DNA of 64,000 nt, taken from contig DIBU01000001.1 in NCBI GenBank assembly GCA_002416125.1, forward strand, positions 248,001 through 312,000. The letters are read 5' to 3'. Below, piece after piece: positions 1-8,321 of this stretch. The DNA is from Halieaceae bacterium UBA5044. GTDB lineage: Bacteria; Pseudomonadota; Gammaproteobacteria; Pseudomonadales; Halieaceae. Under the pieces are notes generated by a model. That model worked only from the letters and a program-made list of their open reading frames with translations, did not search any database and was not told where the DNA came from. The position numbers and the translations under genes are program-made. Positions within the stretch are counted from its first letter, which is position 1. Each line of letters begins with the position of its first letter.

Positions 1-334
1 TGCCCACCAGCACCCGGTTGCCCACGGTGCAGCCGTGCAATGTGGCGTTGTGCCCTATGGTCACGTCGCTGCCGATCAGTAGCGGCCAGCCGTCGGGGTT
101 GTAGGGCCCGGCATGGGTGATATGCAGCACGCTGCCATCCTGCACGCTGGTGCGCGCGCCGATGCGAATGCGGTGCATGTCGCCGCGGATTACCGCCTGC
201 GGCCAGACGGAGACGTCGTCACCCAGCTCGACGTCCCCCAGAACCACGGCACTGGGGTCGATCAGCACACGCTGTCCCAGGGAAGGGGTGTGGCCGCCAA
301 AGCTGCGCAGGCTGGTCGCGGTGTAGTGGCGCAT
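1..334 (-). CDS. Gamma-class carbonic anhydrase family protein (partial, C-terminus off the left edge)
   Basis: The first 111 codons of a left-handed beta-helix (hexapeptide repeat) protein of the gamma-carbonic anhydrase/YrdA family are visible. The start is ATG at 334. Hexapeptide-type repeats run from about residue 22 onward, with VWPQAVIRGD and the metal-site segments SVLHITHAG and IGHNATLHGC. These carry the histidines that bind zinc or iron in the family. Members hydrate CO2 or are structural and sometimes inactive; sequence alone does not settle activity. It is divergent from the YheV-like gene, 78 bp away. Remaining family doubt concerns only enzymatic activity. Confidence 0.9.
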   Translation of the reverse strand, partial: MRHYTATSLRSFGGHTPSLGQRVLIDPSAVVLGDVELGDDVSVWPQAVIRGDMHRIRIGARTSVQDGSVLHITHAGPYNPDGWPLLIGSDVTIGHNATLHGCTVGNRVLVG

Positions 335-355
335 AACAGACTCCTTGTTTGATCC

Positions 356-364
356 TGCTACAAT
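356..364 (+). promoter_or_regulatory. Extended -10 promoter element for the YheV-like gene
   Basis: TGC immediately followed by TACAAT makes an extended -10 sigma70 element (TGn plus a 5/6 match to TATAAT). No good -35 lies 17 bp upstream, as is usual for extended -10 promoters. Predicted transcription would begin near 371 and give a leader of about 42 nt. Confidence 0.45.
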
Positions 365-412
365 AGCGGCTGTTTCAGCAGCCTGCCAGCCGATGCTGGC
401 CCGGAAGTGTGT

Positions 413-673
413 ATGTCGACACCAGCCCAGAACAGGCGCTTTATTGCCGGAGCCGTGTGCCCGCGGTGCAGCGCAATGGATACCATCGTGGTGGACCGCG
501 AGAGCGATCTGCGGGAATGTGTTGCCTGTGGATTCAGCGACCCGCGGCCCAAAGACGGGCTGGTTGCCGAGCCGCCCACCCGGGTCAGCCGCCCCGCGGC
601 GCGGCGGGTGGAAACACCGGCAGCGGTGGTGCGGATCCTGGAGCCCTCCGGCGGAGGCAAGGGGCAGGAGTGA
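413..673 (+). CDS. YheV-like putative metal-binding protein (DUF2387)
   Basis: A small 86-residue protein. Its N-terminal half has the family core RRFIAGAVCPRC and RECVACGFSD, two CxxC knuckles that could form a zinc ribbon. The C-terminal tail is basic and proline-rich and looks disordered. ATG at 413 is preferred over the in-frame GTG at 407, because it places the protein start at the usual distance before RRFIAG. In pseudomonads such genes lie beside prlC and a gamma-carbonic anhydrase, and the second neighbour is here. Its function is unknown. Confidence 0.8.
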   Translation: MSTPAQNRRFIAGAVCPRCSAMDTIVVDRESDLRECVACGFSDPRPKDGLVAEPPTRVSRPAARRVETPAAVVRILEPSGGGKGQE

Positions 674-689
674 CCCTGCCCCGCGGCGC

Positions 690-2987
690 TTACAGGAAGC
701 GGTAGGAGACCTCAACACCAACGGTGCGCGGGTCGCCCGGGAAGCGGCCTACCGTACCCAGGAAATCGGAGGTCCAGGTTTCCTCATACCCTTCGTCCAG
801 CATATTGCGGCTCCACAGGAACACCGACCAGGTCTCCGCCTCGATACCGATGCGGCCGTTCAGCAGTGAGTAACTGTCGATTTCTCCCCACACCAGGCTG
901 CTGCCCGGGCGTGCGAACGACACGTTGTCCTCGGTAGCATAGAAACTGTCGGTGTAGGTCCAGTCAACGCGGGTCACGAACTCGGCGCCCAGATCAGGCA
1001 GGGGCAGGTTGTGCTGAATGGCGAAGGCCGCAGTCAGCTCCGGCGCGTCCGGCAGCTTGTTGCCCGCGAGGTCCGTGCCCAGGCCCGCGGGGTTGCGTAC
1101 GCTGGCACCGCCCGGGAAGGACTCGAACTCGGCGTCGTTGTAGCCGAGGGCGCCCTGCAACATGAGGCTGTTGCCGGGGAAGTAGGTGAGTTCCGCTTCC
1201 ACACCCCGTGAGCGCACTTCGGCGGCGTTGCGAATGGTGATCGCCGAGGTATTGTTGTCGAGCTGCACGAACTGGTTCAGCTGGTAGTCCTCGAAATCCA
1301 TCTGGAAGGCCACCAGGTTGTAGCGCAGGCGGTTTTCCAGCGCGGTGCCCTTCAGGCCGATCTCCCAGGCTTCGACGGTTTCCTGGTCAAAATCGATGCC
1401 GTCGGTGAGGGCGCTGGTGGTGACAAAGTCGACGTTGTAGCCGCCGCTCTTGAACGCCTCGGAGTATTTCACATAGAGGTTGGAATCCTCACCGAGCGCA
1501 TAGCTCAGGCTGATCATCGGCGACAGGTCGTCGTAGTCGTTTTCATCGGTGAAGTTGGCGACGGTCTGGTTGCCGACCACCGGGCCCACCGCGACGCCGA
1601 AGATGGCGGCGCCCGGAACCTGCAGGAAGCCGAGGTCCACGATGTCGCCGATCAGGTCGAAGTCTACTTCCCGGGTCTCTTCCGTGTAGCGCAGACCGAA
1701 GCCCAGGGTCAGGCGCTCAGTGAGATCGTAGGTGCCGTTCAGGTAGGCCGCATAGCTGCGCGTGTCGACATCGGCGAAGGTGCCCACTCCGGCGCCGTCA
1801 AACTGCGCGCCGAACGGCGCCAGCGGCGGCGCCAGGCCCTGGAAAACGATACCGATTTCATCGCCGATAATGGCCCGGCGTGAGGAGCTGGCCTGTTCGT
1901 CATACAGGTACAGGCCGGCAACATACTTCAGGCGTCCGCTGTCGGGGGAGAAGATCTGGAACTCCTGCGTGGTTTGCTCATAGGCGTCGGGGTATTCCAC
2001 CCGCAGCAGGTTGAGGAAGGAGTGGTCGGTGTCCTGCCCGCGATCGACCCAGGTGTCCCGGTAGGCGGTAATGGAGGTCAGGCGATAGTCGCTGCCGAGA
2101 TCGACGTTGACGGTGGCGGAGACCCCCCAGATTTCCCGCTCCTCATGATTGTCGACATTGTTGTCGATATTGAACGCTCCCGGCGATGCCGTGTTGGGAA
2201 CGCTGCCGGACCAGTCGGAGATGGCCGTACCCCAGAACGAAACGCGCTCAGACTCCAGGTAGTCGCCGGCAATATTCACGTCGTAGTGCTCGCCGCCGAA
2301 GGCGAACTGGCCGCGTACGGCAGTGCCGTCGCGCTCGTTGTGGCGGGTGCCCGTGGTCACGTTGCTGATGAAGCCATCGCGGTTGTGGTCAACCACCGAG
2401 AACCGCGCCGCCGCATTCTCGCCCAGCGGCAGGTTGGCGATCGCGGACACGCGGTAGGAGTCGTAGTTGCCCATCTCCCCGGTCACCAGCAGTTCCTGTT
2501 CCTGGGTCGGCTTCTTGGTGATCATGCTGATGGCGCCTGCCACCGTGTTTTTGCCGAACAGTGTGCCCTGCGGTCCACGCGCCACCTCCACCCGTTCCAG
2601 GTCGAGGATATCGATGTTCTGGGCGGGAGACTGGCCCATGTACACGCCGTCGACATAGACCCCGGCGCGCGTGTCGAAGCCGATGTTGCGGGTGTTTGCA
2701 CCGACGCCGCGGATGCGCACAGCGGTAGAGCTGTCGTTGCCGCCGGAGATGCTCATGTTGGGGATGAATTCGGCCAGCTCGCGCACCTGTCGAACCCCGG
2801 TTTTCTGCAGTGCCTCGCTGCCCATTACGGCAATCGAGATGGGCACATCGGTGAGGCTCTCGGTGCGCTTTTGCGCGGTCACCACGACCTCCTCGAGCAT
2901 GCCCGCGTTGCCCTGGGCGGCGGCGTTGACCGACAGCACGAGCAGCGCGGCAAGTGTCAGGTGTGATTGCAATATGGGCTGAGACAT
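690..2987 (-). CDS. TonB-dependent outer-membrane receptor
   Basis: A 765-residue outer-membrane transporter. It has a signal peptide (residues 1 to about 24, ending AAAQG), a TonB-box-like EEVVVTAQKR near residues 32-41, a plug domain with VRIRGVGANTR, VYVDGVYMGQ and VARGPQGTLFGKNT to about residue 160, then a long beta-barrel with repeated aromatic strands that ends in YRFL. Such proteins import siderophores, vitamins or carbohydrates using energy passed from TonB-ExbBD. The plug resembles the large receptor group common in marine gammaproteobacteria and sphingomonads, whose substrates are mostly unknown. No FecIR or other regulator lies nearby. An AGGA ribosome site precedes the ATG. Confidence 0.93.
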   Translation of the reverse strand: MSQPILQSHLTLAALLVLSVNAAAQGNAGMLEEVVVTAQKRTESLTDVPISIAVMGSEALQKTGVRQVRELAEFIPNMSISGGNDSSTAVRIRGVGANTRNIGFDTRAGVYVDGVYMGQSPAQNIDILDLERVEVARGPQGTLFGKNTVAGAISMITKKPTQEQELLVTGEMGNYDSYRVSAIANLPLGENAAARFSVVDHNRDGFISNVTTGTRHNERDGTAVRGQFAFGGEHYDVNIAGDYLESERVSFWGTAISDWSGSVPNTASPGAFNIDNNVDNHEEREIWGVSATVNVDLGSDYRLTSITAYRDTWVDRGQDTDHSFLNLLRVEYPDAYEQTTQEFQIFSPDSGRLKYVAGLYLYDEQASSSRRAIIGDEIGIVFQGLAPPLAPFGAQFDGAGVGTFADVDTRSYAAYLNGTYDLTERLTLGFGLRYTEETREVDFDLIGDIVDLGFLQVPGAAIFGVAVGPVVGNQTVANFTDENDYDDLSPMISLSYALGEDSNLYVKYSEAFKSGGYNVDFVTTSALTDGIDFDQETVEAWEIGLKGTALENRLRYNLVAFQMDFEDYQLNQFVQLDNNTSAITIRNAAEVRSRGVEAELTYFPGNSLMLQGALGYNDAEFESFPGGASVRNPAGLGTDLAGNKLPDAPELTAAFAIQHNLPLPDLGAEFVTRVDWTYTDSFYATEDNVSFARPGSSLVWGEIDSYSLLNGRIGIEAETWSVFLWSRNMLDEGYEETWTSDFLGTVGRFPGDPRTVGVEVSYRFL

Positions 2988-3178
2988 GCGGGAATCCTGT
3001 TATCCGGAAGTGAGAGTCTGTCGAAGTTCTGTTCGCGTTCAAGCGTAGCAGAATGCCGCGGATTGTCACCGCGTGTGCGCCAGAGAAATGGTCATTGGTA
3101 CAGATAATTCTGCGGCATGGCGGGCGCGCGACAGGCTGGTTATGATCTCCCCCCGTTTCACACAAGGATACCGTCCCC

Positions 3179-4189
3179 ATGCACCTGTCCCGCTTTCCGC
3201 GCCTGCATTTCGCGCACCTCCCCACCCCCCTGGAGCCGCTGGAGCGCCTGAGTGCTCACCTGGGAGGGCCGCGCCTGTGGATCAAACGCGATGATTGCAC
3301 AGGGCTCGCCGGCGGTGGCAACAAGACGCGCAAGCTGGAATTCCTGCTGGCGGACGCCCGTGCCCGGGGCGCGGACACAGTCATTACACAGGGCGCCACC
3401 CAGTCCAACCATGCGCGCCAGACGGCGGCGGTCGCTGCCCGGCTGGGCATGGCCTGCCACCTGCTGCTCGAGGATCGCACGGCCAGTGAGGACCCCGATT
3501 ACAACTACAACGGCAACGTGCTGTTGAACGAGTTGTTTGCCGCGAGGCTTTCCCTGCACCCGGGAGGCACCGACATGAATGCCGCCATGGCCGCCGAGGC
3601 GCAGCGCCTGCAGGCGCAGGGAGCACGCCCTTACGTGATACCGGGCGGTGGCTCCAACGCGGTGGGTGCCCTGGGCTACGCCAATGCCGCTCTGGAATTG
3701 CTGGTACAGGCCAACGACCGCGGTTTACGGGTGCGTGAGCTGGTGCACGCCACGGGCAGCGCGGGCACCCAGGCGGGACTGGTAGCGGGCATGGTCGCCA
3801 CCCGCAGCGGCATTCCGGTACTGGGCATTGGCGTGCGGGCGCCGGATGCGGTGCAGCACCGCAACGTGCTGGCTCTCGCCAACGAGACAAGCGCACTGAT
3901 GGGGTTGGGGGCAATCGCCACGGCGCAGGATGTACAGGTGAATTGCAGCTACGTGGGCGAGGGCTACGGTATTCCCACCCGGGGTACGCTGGAGGCCATC
4001 GCGCTGCTCGCCGAGCTGGAGGGCATCCTGCTGGACCCGGTGTACACCGGCAAGGGGATGGCCGGGCTGATCGACCAGGTGCGCCAGGGGCGCTACCACC
4101 CGGACGACAACGTGGTATTCCTGCACACCGGCGGCAGCCAGGCGCTGTTCGGTTACCGAGCGGCGTTCGGTTTCGCCAGTTATCGGTGA
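3179..4189 (+). CDS. dcyD: D-cysteine desulfhydrase / ACC deaminase family PLP enzyme
   Basis: A 336-residue fold-type II PLP enzyme. The PLP lysine lies in GGGNKTRKLEFL near residue 50. Further family signatures are ITQGATQSNHARQTAA, the glycine-rich IPGGGSNAVGALGY, and VYTGKGMAGLI and FLHTGGSQALFGY near the C-terminus. The enzyme class breaks down D-cysteine to pyruvate, sulfide and ammonia; related members are ACC deaminases. The length fits DcyD (about 330). It is divergent from the receptor gene, with 191 bp between them. Substrate choice between D-cysteine and other beta-substituted D-amino acids cannot be settled by eye. Confidence 0.85.
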   Translation: MHLSRFPRLHFAHLPTPLEPLERLSAHLGGPRLWIKRDDCTGLAGGGNKTRKLEFLLADARARGADTVITQGATQSNHARQTAAVAARLGMACHLLLEDRTASEDPDYNYNGNVLLNELFAARLSLHPGGTDMNAAMAAEAQRLQAQGARPYVIPGGGSNAVGALGYANAALELLVQANDRGLRVRELVHATGSAGTQAGLVAGMVATRSGIPVLGIGVRAPDAVQHRNVLALANETSALMGLGAIATAQDVQVNCSYVGEGYGIPTRGTLEAIALLAELEGILLDPVYTGKGMAGLIDQVRQGRYHPDDNVVFLHTGGSQALFGYRAAFGFASYR

Positions 4190-4196
4190 TGCGCCA

Positions 4197-5423
4197 TCAG
4201 CCCAGCCTGCTGAAACCGAGGGGCATGCGCTTGAAACCGTCCATGAAGTTGGAGCGAAAATGCGTCGGTGCCTCCAGCAAGCGCAGGTCGCCCATGCGTG
4301 ACAGTATCTCCCGGGTCATCATCTCCAGGTTCAGCCGCGCCTGATGCTGTCCGGGGCACACGTGGACGCCGAAGCCGAAGGTGCGCATGGCGCGACGCGT
4401 CTGCGCCGGGTCGCGGGTGATGTCGAAGCGGTCGGGGTGGTCAAAGAGGGCCGGGTCCCGGTTGACTGAGGCCAGCAGGCAGACCACTTTGCTCCCCCGG
4501 GCAATCCGCTGCCCGGCAAGCTCGACATCGCGCATGGCCGTGCGCCGGGTGTATACCACTGTGTTGCGATAGCGCAGGATTTCCTCAACCGCCGACGGTA
4601 TCAGCACCGGATCCGCCCGCAACAGCGCCAGCTGCTGAGGGTGGCGGATGAGTTCGTGGATCAGCCAGGACAGCGTGTTGCGCGTGGTTTCCGTGCCACC
4701 GATCATGAGGCCCTGGAAGATGACGCCGTACTCCTGATCGCTCAGCTTGCGGCCATCGATCTCCGCAGCCAGCAGCTCGCTGGTCATGTCGTTTCCCGGT
4801 TGTTCGCGGCGTTTGCCCGCGAAGGCCGCTGCCCAGGCGACCATCTGTGCCGAGGCCGCCCAGCCTTCCTCGCGGCTGCCGGCATAATCCGGGTCATTGG
4901 CCAGGGTTACCGCGTTGATGGCCGGCACCAGGTAGGCGTAGTCGTCGTCCGGCACCCCGAGCAGGGTAAACATCACGTGCACGGGCAGGTGCATGGCGAC
5001 ATCGCTGACGAACTCGCAGCTGCCGCGATCGATGATGTTGTCGATGATGGCGCTCACCTTCGCCTGCATCATGTCGCGGCGCGTCTCCAGCGCTGCCGGC
5101 CGAAAGGCCTGGTCAACCAGCGCCCGGCGCGACCGGTGTTCAGGCGGGTCGAGGAAAGTCATCGCCTGCCGCTGCAGTGCCAGCAGCTCCTCGGGAAAAT
5201 CCTCCAGCAGGGGCCCGAAGCTGCTGGAGAACGTGGCCGGGTCGCGCAGTACCGCGTCGATGTCGGTCTTGTGCAGCACCAGCCAGTGCCCTCCTGCCGC
5301 ACAGTCGTCTTCCTGCCAGACCACGCGGTGTTCGCGCCGCAGGGCCTCGATCGCCTCTCGTGGCGTGCCCTGGGCGAAGTTGTCGAGGTGCAGCAGGCTG
5401 CTGGTGAAGGGGCAGGCGGTCAT
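4197..5423 (-). CDS. Cytochrome P450
   Basis: A 408-residue soluble bacterial P450. Visible motifs are the I-helix GLMIGGTETTRNTLS, the K-helix EEILR (ExxR), and the heme loop FGFGVHVCPGQ with the axial cysteine about 50 residues before the end. It has no membrane anchor and no fused reductase, so it needs separate ferredoxin and reductase partners; none are encoded in this window. Substrate is unknown; soluble P450s of this type oxidise terpenes, fatty acids, steroids or aromatics. It converges on dcyD with a 7 bp gap, and the downstream MATE exporter is on the same strand. Confidence 0.92.
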   Translation of the reverse strand: MTACPFTSSLLHLDNFAQGTPREAIEALRREHRVVWQEDDCAAGGHWLVLHKTDIDAVLRDPATFSSSFGPLLEDFPEELLALQRQAMTFLDPPEHRSRRALVDQAFRPAALETRRDMMQAKVSAIIDNIIDRGSCEFVSDVAMHLPVHVMFTLLGVPDDDYAYLVPAINAVTLANDPDYAGSREEGWAASAQMVAWAAAFAGKRREQPGNDMTSELLAAEIDGRKLSDQEYGVIFQGLMIGGTETTRNTLSWLIHELIRHPQQLALLRADPVLIPSAVEEILRYRNTVVYTRRTAMRDVELAGQRIARGSKVVCLLASVNRDPALFDHPDRFDITRDPAQTRRAMRTFGFGVHVCPGQHQARLNLEMMTREILSRMGDLRLLEAPTHFRSNFMDGFKRMPLGFSRLG

Positions 5424-5493
5424 GGCGGCTCACGGGGGCTGGATGAGATCCGGCCGAGACTAGCACAGGGTTGACGCCGGGGCAGCCCTCGCC

Positions 5494-6831
5494 CTAGCGG
5501 GTGACCTTTTCCGGCGGACGAAACCAGCCGTCGCGCGCAGACAGTTGCCGATAGCAGTGGTAGAGGGTCAGGCCCCGGGCCGCGTTGAACAGGGTGAAGG
5601 CCAGCCACAGCCCGTGGTTGCCCCAGGGCTGGCTGAGGTACCAGACCGGGAGGTAGACCAGAAAGGCGCTGGCGAGCATGGTCAGCATCATGTCCCGGGT
5701 TTCCCCGGTGCCGATGAACACTCCATCGAGCAGGTAGGTCGGCGCGGCGACAAGCGGCAGCAGGACCAGCCAGAAACGGTGCCCATCCAGCACCTCCAGC
5801 ACCTCCGGCAGGCTGGTCAGTATCCTGAACAGCGGCAGCTGCAGGAGCAGGAAGGCAACGCTGAGCAGCATCGCAGAGCCCGCACACCACAGGCCACAGC
5901 GCCGCACCACCCGGTAGAAGCCGGGGGCGTCCCCGGCGCCGGCCCGGTTCCCGGCGAGGCTTTCGACGGCGTAGGCAAAGCCATCCAGCGCGTAGGCCGT
6001 CAGCAGCAGCAATTGCATCAACAGGGCGTTGGCCGCGAGGGTTGCCGCACCCAGTTTTTCGCCCATGCTGGTGAAAAAGGCGAAGGCTGCGAGCAGCGTA
6101 ATCGTACGCACGAACAGGTGGCTGTTGCTGCGCACCAGCGCAAGGTAGGCCCGCGCTTGCAGCAGCTCGGCCAGGTCGGCGGGGAGTGGCGCCGCGCGCC
6201 GAACCACGCCGAACACGGCCAGTCCCAGGCCGAGGTATTCAGCGATCACGGTCGCCGTTGCGGCGCCGTCGCTGGCCAGGCCGAGTCCCACCACCAGCAC
6301 GACGTCCAGTACGATATTGGCCAGATTGGTGACGATCAGTATCCACATCGGCCAGCGCGTGTCGCCGTGCCCGATAAACCACCCGATGATGGCGTAGGTC
6401 AGCAGCACCGCCGGTGCGCTGATGATGCGGATGCGCGCGTAGCTGTCCGCCAGCGTCAGCAATGCGGCGTCGGGCGCCATCAGCGCCAGTCCGGCCTGTA
6501 GCCACAGGGGATGCAGGAGCCAGACCAGGCTCGCCAGCACCAGTGCCAGTACACCGGCCCGGTACAGTTCAAGGCTGGCCCGAGACGCGCTGCCGGCCCC
6601 GAGTGCGCGCGCGACGCGCCCGGTTGTACCCATGCGCAGAAAACTGAAACCCCAGTAGAGGAACGACAACAGGGCGCTGCCGATGGCGACGGCGCCCAGA
6701 TACCGCGTATCCTCCAGGTGACCCAGTATGCCTGCATCAACCAGGCCGAGAAGTGGAATGGAAATGTTGGACAAAATCGCGGGCCAGGCGATTCGCCATA
6801 TTTTGTGGTCCAGTGATCCTGCAGTAACCAT
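5494..6831 (-). CDS. dinF: MATE family efflux transporter, DinF type
   Basis: A 445-residue inner-membrane protein with about 12 transmembrane segments. The N-terminal KIWRIAWPAILSNISIPLLG and LVDAGILGHL are typical of the DinF branch of MATE exporters, which expel cationic or oxidised compounds using a sodium or proton gradient. The ATG at 6831 is chosen; an in-frame GTG at 6888 would add 19 residues with no resemblance to the family. It lies 70 bp upstream of nothing but the P450 start region on the same strand order (MATE stop at 5494, P450 start at 5423), so MATE-P450 cotranscription is possible. The name DinF reflects the subfamily, not evidence of SOS control; no LexA box was recognised. 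Confidence 0.85.
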   Translation of the reverse strand: MVTAGSLDHKIWRIAWPAILSNISIPLLGLVDAGILGHLEDTRYLGAVAIGSALLSFLYWGFSFLRMGTTGRVARALGAGSASRASLELYRAGVLALVLASLVWLLHPLWLQAGLALMAPDAALLTLADSYARIRIISAPAVLLTYAIIGWFIGHGDTRWPMWILIVTNLANIVLDVVLVVGLGLASDGAATATVIAEYLGLGLAVFGVVRRAAPLPADLAELLQARAYLALVRSNSHLFVRTITLLAAFAFFTSMGEKLGAATLAANALLMQLLLLTAYALDGFAYAVESLAGNRAGAGDAPGFYRVVRRCGLWCAGSAMLLSVAFLLLQLPLFRILTSLPEVLEVLDGHRFWLVLLPLVAAPTYLLDGVFIGTGETRDMMLTMLASAFLVYLPVWYLSQPWGNHGLWLAFTLFNAARGLTLYHCYRQLSARDGWFRPPEKVTR

Positions 6832-6927
6832 ATCTAGCGCTCTGACGCCCGGTCGTGCGGCCTGAACCGACGGCGGCCAAACCCTCACAAAATCAGCATC
6901 TTAGTATTTTTTGCCCAAGAGTTTCGC

Positions 6928-6933
6928 TATAAT
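6928..6933 (+). promoter_or_regulatory. -10 element of the probable cox operon promoter
   Basis: A perfect TATAAT in the 302 bp gap between the MATE gene and coxB. The sequence 15-18 bp upstream is T-rich (TATTTT to TTTTTT) rather than TTGACA-like, so the -35 is weak or an activator is used. Transcription from here would give a leader of about 195 nt before coxB. Confidence 0.45.
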
Positions 6934-7133
6934 CGCCGCGGCCTGCGATGCGACACTTGGTCGCAGGGGCTTGAAAATTGGCTGGAACAAGCATCTATCT
7001 CATTCCTCCCTTCCCCTGATGAAGGGCTGCGGCCCCCCGGTGCGAGATGCCCGTGGTCGCAGGAAAGGCGCGCTTTCGAGAGTGCTCTCAGGAACAGTGT
7101 AGTGCTCCACCGGCTGGGGGAGAGTTTGTGAAA
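6934..7133 (+). other. Structured 5' leader upstream of coxB
   Basis: Non-coding stretch between the -10 element and the coxB start. It holds several self-complementary segments: CCTGCGA at 6942-6948 with TCGCAGG at 6961-6967, GGGC-TGCG-GCCC at 7024-7035, TGCGA at 7041-7045 with TCGCA at 7057-7061, and GAGAGTGCTCTC at 7078-7089. The decamer TGGTCGCAGG occurs twice, at 6958-6967 and 7054-7063, each time as the right arm of a hairpin. No known riboswitch was recognised. No convincing coding sequence lies here. Confidence 0.4.
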
Positions 7134-8306
7134 ATGAGGGAGACACGGGAAATGTTGTTGAAGGCGAACAGACTGCGTGAGCTGGCGCTTGGTCCTGTGC
7201 TCATGCTGCTTAGCCTGGCCAGTGCCGGTGCTGCAGCGGCGGGTGACAAGGTAAACCAGGTGAATATGGCACCCGGCGCCACCGAAATCGGCCAGAGCAT
7301 TTACGACCTGCACATGCTGATCTTCTGGATCTGCGTCATTATCGGCGCGCTGGTCTTTGGGGTAATGTTCTACTCCATCTACTACCACCGCAAGTCGCGC
7401 GGCGTGACGCCATCCACCTTCCACGAAAGCACCAAGGTGGAAATTGCCTGGACCGTCGTCCCGTTCCTCATCCTTATCGGCATGGCGGTGCCCGCCACGT
7501 CGACCCTGCTGGACATCTACGATTTTGACGATGCCGAGATGGACGTCCTGATCACCGGGTACCAGTGGAAGTGGAAGTACGAGTACCTCGACGAAAACGG
7601 CGAGAATGTCTCCTTCTTCAGCAACCTGCGCACGCCGCAGGGCGAAATCTACAACACGGCGGAAAAGGGCGAGCACTACCTCCTCGAGGTGGATGAGCCG
7701 CTGGTTATCCCCGTGGACACCAAGGTGCGTTTCCTGGTCACTGCCAACGACGTTATCCACTCCTGGTGGGTGCCGGAGCTGGCTGTGAAGAAAGACGCCA
7801 TTCCCGGTTTCATCAACGAAACCTGGACCAAGGCCAGCGTGGAAGGCATCTACCGTGGCCAGTGCGCCGAGCTCTGTGGCAAGGACCACGGCTTCATGCC
7901 GGTGGTGGTGAATGTGGTCAGCAAGGACGAGTACGCCGGCTGGCTGGAGACGAAGAAGGCCGAGGCCGCTGAAATCCGCGAGCTGATGGCGCAAACCTTC
8001 ACCCTGGACGAGTTGATGACGCGCGGCAAGGCGGTCTACGAGCGCAATTGCCTCGCCTGCCACGGCGCCAATGGTGAGGGCGGTGTGGGCACCGCCATCG
8101 CGGGCAGCGCGATCGCCATGGGCGATGTCAGTGGGCACCTGGAAATTGGTATCAACGGTGTGCCGGGTTCTGCCATGCAGGCCTTCGGCGGCCAGATCAA
8201 CGATGTGGAAATGGCGGCGGTGATCACGTATCAGCGCAATGCTTTTGGCAACAATATGGGTGACCTGGTTCAGCCTATTGATGTGTACAACCACAAAAAA
8301 GGCTAA
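7134..8306 (+). CDS. coxB: Cytochrome c oxidase subunit II with fused cytochrome c domain
   Basis: A 390-residue precursor. It has a signal sequence, two transmembrane helices (roughly residues 50-80 and 100-125), a cupredoxin domain and a C-terminal cytochrome c domain. The CuA site is read in HSWWVPELAVKKD, GQCAELCGKDHGFMP (two Cys, His, Met). The fused heme motif is CLACHG near residue 310, so the enzyme is of caa3 type. ATG at 7134 is chosen because GGGGGAGAG at 7116-7124 sits about 9 nt upstream; GTG at 7128 is too close. It heads the cox operon, with coxA 15 bp downstream. Confidence 0.95.
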   Translation: MRETREMLLKANRLRELALGPVLMLLSLASAGAAAAGDKVNQVNMAPGATEIGQSIYDLHMLIFWICVIIGALVFGVMFYSIYYHRKSRGVTPSTFHESTKVEIAWTVVPFLILIGMAVPATSTLLDIYDFDDAEMDVLITGYQWKWKYEYLDENGENVSFFSNLRTPQGEIYNTAEKGEHYLLEVDEPLVIPVDTKVRFLVTANDVIHSWWVPELAVKKDAIPGFINETWTKASVEGIYRGQCAELCGKDHGFMPVVVNVVSKDEYAGWLETKKAEAAEIRELMAQTFTLDELMTRGKAVYERNCLACHGANGEGGVGTAIAGSAIAMGDVSGHLEIGINGVPGSAMQAFGGQINDVEMAAVITYQRNAFGNNMGDLVQPIDVYNHKKG

Positions 8307-8321
8307 TTGGAGGAGTTAACG

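Noticed and set aside
2988..3178. Fur box in front of the TonB-dependent receptor
   Set aside because: A GATAATT-like stretch near 3104 is only a partial match and lies on the far side near dcyD; not enough for a call.
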